From: Clostridia bacterium
GTDB taxonomy: Bacteria > Bacillota > Clostridia > Christensenellales > Borkfalkiaceae
Reading direction: 5' to 3'
Length of the DNA stretch: 64,000 nucleotides
NCBI GenBank assembly: GCA_017465865.1
Contig: JAFTVF010000006.1
Span: forward strand, 62,001-126,000
Shown one piece after another: positions 1 to 8,425 of this stretch. The translations under genes and the position numbers were made by a program. The number at the start of each line of letters is the position of its first letter. Position 1 is the stretch's first letter. The notes under the pieces were generated by a model. The model did not search any database. It was not told where the DNA came from and saw only the letters and a program-made list of their open reading frames with translations.

Positions 1-197
1 CGCTTTTAACCTATTATCCGTCGTTCCCTACGGCAGCGCTCGGATTGTTCTATTTCAATCGCAATACGGATACAAGCGCGAACGAAACGATGCTGTTGAC
101 GGGTTGTATGTTGGTAACGATTCCCGTAATCGTACTATTCTTGGTTTTCAGCGATAAGCTGATGGGCAATATCAGTATGGGAGGTATTAAAGGATGA
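1..197 (+). CDS. Carbohydrate ABC transporter permease, C-terminal end (partial)
   Basis: The frame is open from the window edge to a TGA at 195-197 and gives about 64 residues. They contain one hydrophobic segment (around MLVTIPVIVLFLVFSD) followed by the tail NISMGGIKG. A last transmembrane helix followed by a short Gly-rich cytoplasmic tail ending in KG is typical of MalG/LplC-type sugar ABC permeases (family knowledge). The stop overlaps the ATG of the next gene by 4 bases (ATGA), so the two are probably translationally coupled. The transporter would import the sugars released by the downstream glycosidases. The solute-binding protein and the partner permease must lie outside the window. 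The family call rests on a short tail only. Confidence 0.65.
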   Translation, partial: LLTYYPSFPTAALGLFYFNRNTDTSANETMLLTGCMLVTIPVIVLFLVFSDKLMGNISMGGIKG

Positions 198-3100
198 CAA
201 AAAGAAAAGTTCGGACTCTTATCATTCTGGCAGCGTGTTTTATTCTCGCGTTGCTGGTGGCAATTTTGCCCTATAAGTCGTCCGTGGACACGAAAGCGTA
301 CGATTTGACGTTGAGCGTCTTTTCGTCGCGAAAAATGGAATTGGAAGAGGGGGCGCGCTTGGCGGAAACTTCTTCCTATTCCGACGATAGGAAAGGCTTA
401 CGCGTTACTGGTAAAAACGGCTCGTACGTGGGCATGAAAGAAACGGTTGCAGGGAAATTCGATATGACTTGGATTCCCGAGAACGGGCTTTCCGCCGTAA
501 CCTATACCTTCGAAAACGCGGTTTCCAAAGAAAGCTTTGACCTCGTCGTAACTTTCGGCGGTACGAATATTTCTTCGTACGTAGAATGTAACGGAGAAAA
601 AGCGGGTCTTTATTACCGTGGTAAAAAAGGACTTTCCGACGTTACGGCGATCTATAACAGTATCGATACGTATACGGAATGTGCAAACGAATACAAAGCG
701 GTTACGGTGTCGTTCGATCCCGAAACGATGTCCGTTCAAGTGGCGAATACCCTCGTATGGTCGTTTTTGAGTGATTTTTCGGACGGTAGAAAGGTCGGCT
801 TTGCGTTTGACAGCTTTGAAACGTATACGGTAAAAATGGCGTTTAGCAATGCAAAAGCAGGCGCTTCCGCGATTATTTACGATATCAACGGACAAAACTT
901 GGAAAATACGTTGATGCTTCCCGACGCAGCGCCGAGAATTTTTGCTAAGTTCGGATACGACGGCGTGGTAGGACAGAAATATACGCTGCCTCAGGCAAAC
1001 GTATACGACGTTCTCGACGGCGTGATCCCCGCATCGGAATGCGAAGTAGCCGTATTCTACGACGGAGATCCGATCGCGCTTGAAAACGGAGCGTTTACGC
1101 CTACGAAAACAGGTAAATACCAAATCGATTATACGGCGGAAAACGAAGCGGGTTTTGCAACTACGCAAACGTATAAGCTGAACGTAAATAGCGCTTACGG
1201 CGGTGAAATGGTCTTCGGCGGACAACTTCCCGAAGCGGAAGTCGGCGCGAAGACGCAGCTTTCTTTCCCTGCGGTAGAATACGTAAACGGCAATATTTCC
1301 GCTTTTGCTGAAATTCCCGTTTCCGCGGAGATTTTCAAAGACGGTACTTCCGTAAAAACGGTAGAGGATGCAAGAAACGGCTTTACGTATACGCCGAGCG
1401 AAGCAGGTTCGTACGAGGTCGTATATAAGCCCGTACATACCTATTACGGCGGCGACGAATACGCGGTAGGAATTTCCGTAACGGCGGATAAGATAGGCTA
1501 CACGCTGAACGGTACGCTTGAAAGCGAGTATACTACTTTGGATAAGGTTAGTATCCCTTCGATGACGATGCATACGCCCGACGGCGATTTGGAAGCAACG
1601 TGGAAAATTCAATTCCCGAACGGCGGTCTGTATCAAAACCAAAGTATAAAGACGACGGAGGCCGGTACGTACAATATTATTTATACGGCTTCCAACGGTG
1701 AAAACACGTACGAAATCGTTCGTTCTTTCGACGTGCTCGTCGCGCCTGCGTCTTTGTTTGAAACGACGGGCGACGTAACGATGAGCGACGGAGCGTATTC
1801 GCATAACGAAAGCATCAGCGGACTTGTCGTGGAAGCGAAAAAAGGCGGCGTAATTGCTTACGATAACGTAATTAAGCTCAACGAATACGATTACGAAAAC
1901 GACAAGCAAAACGCTTTGCTTTGCGAGTTGCGCGTTGATCCTTACACGGCGTTTAATGCGGATTTCCTCAATTTGGAAATCGTACTTACGGATATTCACG
2001 ATCCCGATAACTACGTAACCATCGTTTTATCCCAGCTTTGGGAAAACGAAAATAACAGATGGTCGGTTCTCCGTGCGGGACACGCAGGGCAGCCCACCGT
2101 AGGCTTGGAAGGGACGTTCGATGAAAACCATAATCCTAATGGTAACGTACATAAGAACGAAGCAGGTTTCCTCTTTAACGGCAGTATGTCGGCTACGCCT
2201 AACCCCGATACGAGTTTGGCGTTGATCTCTACCAAGATCTATTTTGATTACGCAACGCGCAGCGTTTACGCTCAATACGATAATCTGACGGGTAACAATG
2301 CGAGCAGAGCGTTGGTAGCGGATTTGGATCACGACGCGTATTTCGACGTGCCTTGGGGCGGATTTACCACAGGCGAGTGCGTGCTTACGATCGAGCCGAA
2401 GAGCTACGTGAATACGACGGCAAGATACGTGCTGTTGAACGTAGACGGGCATAATTTTACGAATGCGGCGTTCCGCGACGAAACTGCGCCCAAACTTGTC
2501 GTTGAGACGGCGGCTGCAAACGGGAATACGGATATCCCTGACGGTATTGTCGGTAAAGAATATCCTTTGTTTAACGCGGTTGCGGTAGACGATATCAACG
2601 GGGTTGTGGACGTAAAAACCCGTGTGTATTACCGTTATGCGAATAACTATTTTGATATTAACGTAACGGAAAGCGGGTTTATGCCCGAATATGCGGGAGA
2701 ATATCTCGTGGTATATACGGCAACCGACCTTTCGGGGAACGAGAGCGAGTACTCGTTTACCGTAACGGTACACGAGGAAACGTATTATAACGATAATCAG
2801 ATGTTCGCTACGCTTTCCACGGGCTATGAAACGCAGACGATGGCGGGCAAGCTCGTAGAGGTCGCAAAGGCAGAAAACTGTGGCGGCGGCGTAGGCAGAG
2901 TATCCTATTCCGTATCCGTAAGCGGACCGAACGGTGAAAACGTTGCGTTGACGAACGGAGCATTCCGTCCGACGACGAGCGGTACGTATACGGTTAATTA
3001 TACGTTGGTCGATTACGTAAAAACGCAGTTCGTTCAATCTTACGAGATCGAAGTAGCACCGCATAACGGCGTGATCTTCTTTACCGAAGAAATCAGCGTA

Positions 3101-4519
3101 CCCGTCGTGCTGTTGAACGGTATCGAATACAGCTTGCCGCAGATGAGAGCGTTGGACTATGCAAGCGGTTCGGCGGTTGAGAAATTAACGACCCTCACGA
3201 TCAAAGACCAAGACGGAAACGCTTTGCAGGCGAAAAACGGCGTGTTTGCGGTAACGGATAGCACGGTAACGTCGGTAACGCTTAGCTATGCTTGTCCGAA
3301 TACCGAATATACGAAAGAATACGTCGTTCCCGTACGCCAAACGCGTGATAGCGACGGCAATTATAACTACGACGCGTATTTCTACGGCGAGGGCGTAGCG
3401 GTAGAACAAGCAGACAACTATATTCAGCTTAAAACCTCGACGCAGGGCGCAACGGTAGAATTTTTGCGTAACGTGCTTGCAGAGAAATTGATTTTCGAGG
3501 TAGCGGCGGATGCAGTTTCTGCGGATACGTTTACGGCGTTTAAGGTAGTGTTTACCGACGCGAAAAATTCGGATATCGCCATTGAATTTACCGTTGTCAA
3601 AGACGGCTCGGGCGCGCGCGTTTCGATGAACGGAGGCGCATACGCTCCGATGACGGGTTCGTTTACGGGTGAAAGCAATTACAGATTTATTTTCAAATAC
3701 AACGCTTCGACGAAGATGTTTAAGGACGCGTTGTCTTCAACGATCGGCGTGGCGAAAACCTGCGCGAACGGCGACGCGTTTAACGGCTTCACGAGCGGTG
3801 CGGTAAAGATCAGCGTTTGTTTTGAACAGCTCGACGGCGAAGCGGCTTTGAACGTTTACGCTATCAACAACCAAAACTTCAAGGGCGGCGATTCGAGAAA
3901 AGATTACCGTGCACCCGAGATCGCTTACGAGCAAACGTTAAGAGCACAATACGAGCTGAATACGACGGTTACTGTTCCTCGTTTCCAAGCAGAGGACGTG
4001 CTGGGGAACGTCGATTTGTTCGTTTCCGTGCAGTATGCGGGTACGACGACTTTCTTGACCGATGCGCAGGGAAATACGCTTAATCAGTATCCGTATTACG
4101 AAGGAATGTCGTTCGTGCTTGCGGAAATCAACGATTACGTGATCAGTCTTTACGCCAAGGATTATATGAACGAAGGCGGAGCGGCTCGTTATCGTAATTC
4201 CGAACCTCAACAGATCCGTATTTCCGTGCGCGACGACGTCGATCCGACGATTGAATTGAACGGAAAACTTCCTACCTCTGCCAAGGTAAACAAAGAGATT
4301 TCGTTGCCTACGGCGACGGTCGGCGATAACGGGAGCGCAGACGATTTGCGCTTGATGGTATTCTGGACGAGTCCCGACAACGTAACGACTTATATCGCGG
4401 CAACGGACGGCGCGTATAAATTCACGCCTACCGTCGCGGGAACGTATACGGTAAAATACGTTGTCATGGATAAATATTTCAACTACGCGGAGATCGTCGG
4501 CACGATCGAGGTTAAGTAA
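194..4519 (+). CDS. Very large secreted protein with repeated Ig-like domains (1441 aa)
   Basis: The N-terminus has a basic start (MTKRKVR), a hydrophobic stretch at residues 8-26 and no lipobox cysteine, so it is a signal peptide or membrane anchor. The rest is extracellular in character: Thr, Asn and Tyr rich, with very few cysteines. A module recurs at least four times in which a D-x-x-G segment is followed by a G-x-F/Y-x-P turn and then a GxYxVxY beta strand, as in GKYQIDYTAEN, GEYLVVYTATD, GTYTVNYTLVD and GTYTVKYVVMD. This is the pattern of bacterial Ig-like/DUF5011-type folds. Between the modules are longer beta-rich stretches that could be lectin-like (around residues 30-240, 520-770 and 1060-1230). 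It starts inside the stop of a sugar permease gene and precedes a DUF4838 lipoprotein, so a role in binding or displaying glycans at the surface is inferred. I do not recognise a catalytic domain. Confidence 0.75.
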   Translation: MTKRKVRTLIILAACFILALLVAILPYKSSVDTKAYDLTLSVFSSRKMELEEGARLAETSSYSDDRKGLRVTGKNGSYVGMKETVAGKFDMTWIPENGLSAVTYTFENAVSKESFDLVVTFGGTNISSYVECNGEKAGLYYRGKKGLSDVTAIYNSIDTYTECANEYKAVTVSFDPETMSVQVANTLVWSFLSDFSDGRKVGFAFDSFETYTVKMAFSNAKAGASAIIYDINGQNLENTLMLPDAAPRIFAKFGYDGVVGQKYTLPQANVYDVLDGVIPASECEVAVFYDGDPIALENGAFTPTKTGKYQIDYTAENEAGFATTQTYKLNVNSAYGGEMVFGGQLPEAEVGAKTQLSFPAVEYVNGNISAFAEIPVSAEIFKDGTSVKTVEDARNGFTYTPSEAGSYEVVYKPVHTYYGGDEYAVGISVTADKIGYTLNGTLESEYTTLDKVSIPSMTMHTPDGDLEATWKIQFPNGGLYQNQSIKTTEAGTYNIIYTASNGENTYEIVRSFDVLVAPASLFETTGDVTMSDGAYSHNESISGLVVEAKKGGVIAYDNVIKLNEYDYENDKQNALLCELRVDPYTAFNADFLNLEIVLTDIHDPDNYVTIVLSQLWENENNRWSVLRAGHAGQPTVGLEGTFDENHNPNGNVHKNEAGFLFNGSMSATPNPDTSLALISTKIYFDYATRSVYAQYDNLTGNNASRALVADLDHDAYFDVPWGGFTTGECVLTIEPKSYVNTTARYVLLNVDGHNFTNAAFRDETAPKLVVETAAANGNTDIPDGIVGKEYPLFNAVAVDDINGVVDVKTRVYYRYANNYFDINVTESGFMPEYAGEYLVVYTATDLSGNESEYSFTVTVHEETYYNDNQMFATLSTGYETQTMAGKLVEVAKAENCGGGVGRVSYSVSVSGPNGENVALTNGAFRPTTSGTYTVNYTLVDYVKTQFVQSYEIEVAPHNGVIFFTEEISVPVVLLNGIEYSLPQMRALDYASGSAVEKLTTLTIKDQDGNALQAKNGVFAVTDSTVTSVTLSYACPNTEYTKEYVVPVRQTRDSDGNYNYDAYFYGEGVAVEQADNYIQLKTSTQGATVEFLRNVLAEKLIFEVAADAVSADTFTAFKVVFTDAKNSDIAIEFTVVKDGSGARVSMNGGAYAPMTGSFTGESNYRFIFKYNASTKMFKDALSSTIGVAKTCANGDAFNGFTSGAVKISVCFEQLDGEAALNVYAINNQNFKGGDSRKDYRAPEIAYEQTLRAQYELNTTVTVPRFQAEDVLGNVDLFVSVQYAGTTTFLTDAQGNTLNQYPYYEGMSFVLAEINDYVISLYAKDYMNEGGAARYRNSEPQQIRISVRDDVDPTIELNGKLPTSAKVNKEISLPTATVGDNGSADDLRLMVFWTSPDNVTTYIAATDGAYKFTPTVAGTYTVKYVVMDKYFNYAEIVGTIEVK

Positions 4520-4530
4520 AGGAGGCGTAT

Positions 4531-6423
4531 ATGAAAATATTAAAAAGAATGATCGTACTCGGTTTAAGTCTGATTACCTGTTTTTCGGCTGCATCGTGTA
4601 GCTCGTGTAAAAAGAAAAAGACTACCGAGGAAAATGAAGCAACGACCGAGTTCATTCGAAACGGATACAGCCGATACAGCATTTTGATTGCCGACGAAGC
4701 AGGCGCGAATGAAGAATATGCGGCGAAAGAGTTACAGTATTTTATGGAGCTTGCTACGGGCTACGAATTGAATATCGTCAAAGAAAGTCAAGCAGAGGAG
4801 AATGCTAAGTATCTTTCGATCGGACATACCGATATGCTTGCGGAAAGCGGTATCGAAGTGAATAACGATCAGCTTGGCAGATCGGGTTACCGTATCGTTT
4901 CGCAAGGCGACGACGTGTATTTATTCGGCGCGGATAACGGCGAGGACGCGGGTACGGTGTATTCCGTATACAAATTCCTCAACGATACGGTAGGCTACGT
5001 GTATTATTCCGATTACACGATCTACTACGAGGATAAAACGGAAGTATATATCAAGGATTACGATCTGACGGATATCCCGACCTTTGATACCCGTTTCATC
5101 AATACGATGAAAGGCGGAAGCAACAACGAATATATGTTGCGTATGCGTATGACGCCGAGAAACAATATCAGCGCAACGCTGAACGGACACACGCATTTCC
5201 AAGTAATCCCGCCCGATGAATATTATACGGATCATCCCGATTGGTTCAACGGCAAGAAAAATCAGTTGTGCCTTTCCAACGAAGAGATGACGGAAGAGTT
5301 TGCAAAGAACTTGATCGAGTTCATAAAAGCCGAACCTACGCGTTCTTTGTTCCAGTTGGCGCTTCAAGATAACTTCGACGGCTGTGATTGCGCAAGCTGT
5401 GTCGCGGCAATAGAAAAATACGGCACGTACGGCGGCGTAAATAACGTGTTTATGAACAGAGTTTCGGAGATCTGCGACGAATGGCTGGCGGCAAATCAGC
5501 CCGACAGAAAAGTTTCGTATGCCACGTATGCGTATTATGCAACGGAAGAACCTCCTGTGCAGAAAGACGAGAATGGCAACTATATTAAAGACGAAAACGG
5601 TAACTATATTCCTACTTGTAAAGAAGTTGTTACCAGAGACAACGTCGTAATGCGTATAGCGTTTATTCAGATGAACCGTAATAAACCGATTGATCACGTG
5701 CTCAGTGCGAACTATTACGAAAATTTGAAGGCTTGGGGTGCGGTAAGCAATAATATGCAGTTCTATACGTATAGCGCAAACTATGCGGAAAACGGTTATA
5801 TGTACGCGCTGAACGATTTCGACATAACCGAGCGTAACCTCCGTTTGTGTCGCGATAATAACGTTACCGACGCATACTTCGTATTCGGCTATAAGGTAAC
5901 GGATATGGCGTGTCTGTACGACTTAAAAGCGTATTGTATGACCCAGCTTATGTGGAACGCCGATTTGAAATATGAAGAGCTTGCAATGGATTTCATTGAA
6001 AAGAGCTACGCAGCGGCTGCGCCGTATATGAAAGAGTTCTATAACGTATACCGTTCTTGGATGTCCTACTATGAAGATACGGAGCAGTTAAACCTTTCGA
6101 CGGGCGATTGCTTCTCTTCGAAAGTGTTCCCGAAAACGTTTGTTGATAAATTACATTCTTTGATTGAGCAAGCATATGCGGCGATCGAGGTATATAAGGA
6201 CGGCGATCCCGAATTGTACGAGGAGATCAAGAATAAGATCAACAAAGAAGAGATCATGCCTCTGTATATGTATTTGCAGTTGTACGGCGATTCGTTTACT
6301 TCGGTAGAGCGTTCGGAAATGATTTCCGATTTGGAAAGCTATTGTAACAGGTTTAACGTATATTATTACGGTGAAACCAAGAAAATGGAATCGCGGCTTT
6401 CGGCGTGGAAAGCGTCATTATAA
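4531..6423 (+). CDS. DUF4838-type lipoprotein, probable glycan-active enzyme (630 aa)
   Basis: Residues 1-24 form a lipoprotein signal ending in a lipobox-like SAASC, followed by a Cys/Lys-rich linker. Residues 45-130 (AAKELQYFMELATGYEL, then YLSIGHTDML) match the N-terminal alpha/beta domain that precedes DUF4838 and GH20/GH67-like barrels. The next part contains HTHFQVIPPDEYYTDHPDWF and a CDCASC motif, both characteristic of DUF4838 proteins as I know the family. The length (630 aa) fits. A clear AAAGGAGG ribosome site lies just upstream of the ATG, 11 bases after the preceding stop. It probably acts on the outer face of the membrane on a complex glycan. The substrate is unknown. Confidence 0.75.
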   Translation: MKILKRMIVLGLSLITCFSAASCSSCKKKKTTEENEATTEFIRNGYSRYSILIADEAGANEEYAAKELQYFMELATGYELNIVKESQAEENAKYLSIGHTDMLAESGIEVNNDQLGRSGYRIVSQGDDVYLFGADNGEDAGTVYSVYKFLNDTVGYVYYSDYTIYYEDKTEVYIKDYDLTDIPTFDTRFINTMKGGSNNEYMLRMRMTPRNNISATLNGHTHFQVIPPDEYYTDHPDWFNGKKNQLCLSNEEMTEEFAKNLIEFIKAEPTRSLFQLALQDNFDGCDCASCVAAIEKYGTYGGVNNVFMNRVSEICDEWLAANQPDRKVSYATYAYYATEEPPVQKDENGNYIKDENGNYIPTCKEVVTRDNVVMRIAFIQMNRNKPIDHVLSANYYENLKAWGAVSNNMQFYTYSANYAENGYMYALNDFDITERNLRLCRDNNVTDAYFVFGYKVTDMACLYDLKAYCMTQLMWNADLKYEELAMDFIEKSYAAAAPYMKEFYNVYRSWMSYYEDTEQLNLSTGDCFSSKVFPKTFVDKLHSLIEQAYAAIEVYKDGDPELYEEIKNKINKEEIMPLYMYLQLYGDSFTSVERSEMISDLESYCNRFNVYYYGETKKMESRLSAWKASL

Positions 6424-6444
6424 CAAAAAAGGAGAAATAGCAAT

Positions 6445-8388
6445 ATGAAAATCAACGGTATTTTTAAGAAAACTGTAATAACGGCGTTAACGCTTATGAC
6501 GGCATGCACGTTTGTATTTGCGGTAGGCGGTTGCAAGAAAAAGAAAAAGAATACGCAACAAGCCGCGGACGGCGTTACGATCACCCTTAATCAAAAAACG
6601 TTGGCGCTTGATCTGGACGAAACGTTCACGCTCGTTGCAACCGTAACGGGTACGGAAGAAAACGTAGTTTGGTCTACGGACGACGCGGCTGTTGCAACGG
6701 TAGACGCAAACGGCGTGGTAACGGGCGTTGAAGACGGCGAAACGAAGATCCACGCTACGATCGGCGAGGACAAAGCAAGCTGTACCGTAACGGTAGAGGA
6801 AGGCTTGCGCGGATTACCCAATTTCTATATCGATTACGGTACGTTGACCATTTATAAGGATTATACCTCGGACGTAGTCGGCGTATTCCGTATGGGTAAG
6901 GAAGAACAGCAGATTTCCGCGTCCGACGTCGTTTGGTCGTCGAGCGACTCGACGGTAGCAAGCGTCGCGGGCGGTACGATCACGGGCGTAAAAGCGGGCG
7001 TGGCGAGCATTACGGCAAAATACGTGCACGAGGGTACGGCGTACGAGGATACCATCAGCGTAACCGTTAAGGAAATGGTTGCGTATCTGGTAGATACGGC
7101 TGACGACGTCATTGCGACGGGCGTTACCTACGGCGGTAAGACGAACACGGCGTACGCAACCACGCAGATCGAGATCGAACAGATCTTCGGCACGCAGGTT
7201 TCCGAGCTCACCGATTTTAGCGGTATTACGTTTACCTCTGAAAACGAAGAGATCGCAACGGTAGACGTAAACGGCGTGATCACGGGCGTAGCCCCCGGTA
7301 AAACGACGATCAACGTAGAGAGCATCAGCGCAAGCGGTGAAGTGGAGATCGAAGTATATACGGCGATCAACTGCAAGTACGATTTGGATATGCTCGCGCT
7401 CGCGTATGCGCTCGGCGTAAACGAAACGGCTTGGGGGACTTCCGCAAAATATATGCTCACGCAGGATATTGATTATAACGGAGATATCTTTATCCCCATC
7501 GCGGCAAACACGGGTAAGGGCTATTCGAAACGTTCGGTAGGCAAACAGTGGAAGACCCTGCTTGCAGACGAAACCACCTACGGTATTTCTTACGCAGATC
7601 TCGTAGCGACGGGCTTGAATGCAAATTATTCGAATAACTATGCAGGAGCGGCATATTTTAACGCTACGCTCGACGGAAACGGACACGCAGTCAAGAACGC
7701 AAAACTCATGCTGGATGCAAGTCTTGGTTCGGAAGGTGGTACGGGTATGGGTTATTGTACCAACTTCATCGGTTATATGGGTACGAACGGCGTATTGAGA
7801 AATATTTCGATTGAAAACCTCGGCTTGCAATCGCGTGCGGAAGCGGGTTATACGGCGGGCGTGGGTGAAACGTTGCCTCTGGTCGGCGCGGATATTACGG
7901 CTGATGAGTACACGACGAATGCATGGACGGTTCCGGCAAGTACGTATATGAATTGCTTGGGCGTATTCGGGCTTGGCGCTGGAACGTTGGAAAACGTATA
8001 CGCGGAATGGAACGTGGATTTAGGTACGATGGTATCCAATCGTGCGATCCAAAATTGCGCGTTCGGCAGATGGGAAGGCACGGCGCAGATGACGGATTGT
8101 CTTTTCGTGGATAACTTTAGTTATGAGGGCGGTGAAAAGTATTATGCGTACTGTGCAGTCAGCACGGGTAGATTTGTGGCGGATAACCTGATCATCGTAT
8201 CGGGGAATGGCAGACAGAACAGCGCGACCGCTCAGATGTCGGGAACGTATACGGAGTATAGCGACGTAGCTGCTTTGCAGACGGCGTACAATTCGGACAA
8301 CGCGTTGTTTAACGGGTTTGACGATTGGACGATCACGCTTCAAAACAACGAATTGACCTGTGAAATTACGAACGGTATCGCAGGCTAA
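6445..8388 (+). CDS. Lipoprotein with BIG2 Ig-like repeats (647 aa)
   Basis: The lipoprotein signal ends FAVGGCKKKKK at about residue 30. Three BIG2 (bacterial Ig-like group 2) repeats follow within residues 45-310. Each ends in the family signature of a value-to-be-compared strand (VVWSTDDAAVATVDANG, VVWSSSDSTVASV, ITFTSENEEIATVDVNG) followed by VxTGVxxGxxxI. The C-terminal half (about 320-640) is rich in Gly/Asn turns with segments such as FNATLDGNGHAVKNAKL and LENVYAEWNVD. These resemble the right-handed beta-helix or GLUG-like repeats of surface proteins. It follows the DUF4838 gene by 21 bases with an AAGGAG site. A surface adhesin or glycan-binding role is inferred. Confidence 0.72.
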   Translation: MKINGIFKKTVITALTLMTACTFVFAVGGCKKKKKNTQQAADGVTITLNQKTLALDLDETFTLVATVTGTEENVVWSTDDAAVATVDANGVVTGVEDGETKIHATIGEDKASCTVTVEEGLRGLPNFYIDYGTLTIYKDYTSDVVGVFRMGKEEQQISASDVVWSSSDSTVASVAGGTITGVKAGVASITAKYVHEGTAYEDTISVTVKEMVAYLVDTADDVIATGVTYGGKTNTAYATTQIEIEQIFGTQVSELTDFSGITFTSENEEIATVDVNGVITGVAPGKTTINVESISASGEVEIEVYTAINCKYDLDMLALAYALGVNETAWGTSAKYMLTQDIDYNGDIFIPIAANTGKGYSKRSVGKQWKTLLADETTYGISYADLVATGLNANYSNNYAGAAYFNATLDGNGHAVKNAKLMLDASLGSEGGTGMGYCTNFIGYMGTNGVLRNISIENLGLQSRAEAGYTAGVGETLPLVGADITADEYTTNAWTVPASTYMNCLGVFGLGAGTLENVYAEWNVDLGTMVSNRAIQNCAFGRWEGTAQMTDCLFVDNFSYEGGEKYYAYCAVSTGRFVADNLIIVSGNGRQNSATAQMSGTYTEYSDVAALQTAYNSDNALFNGFDDWTITLQNNELTCEITNGIAG

Positions 8389-8425
8389 GGAAAAATGAAA
8401 AGGGCGAGTGAAATGCAGGAGAATT

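Noticed and set aside
398-3064. Long minus-strand frames opposite the first secreted protein gene
   Set aside because: They are Arg/Tyr-rich without motifs or start sites and mirror a clear plus-strand gene with Ig-like repeats.
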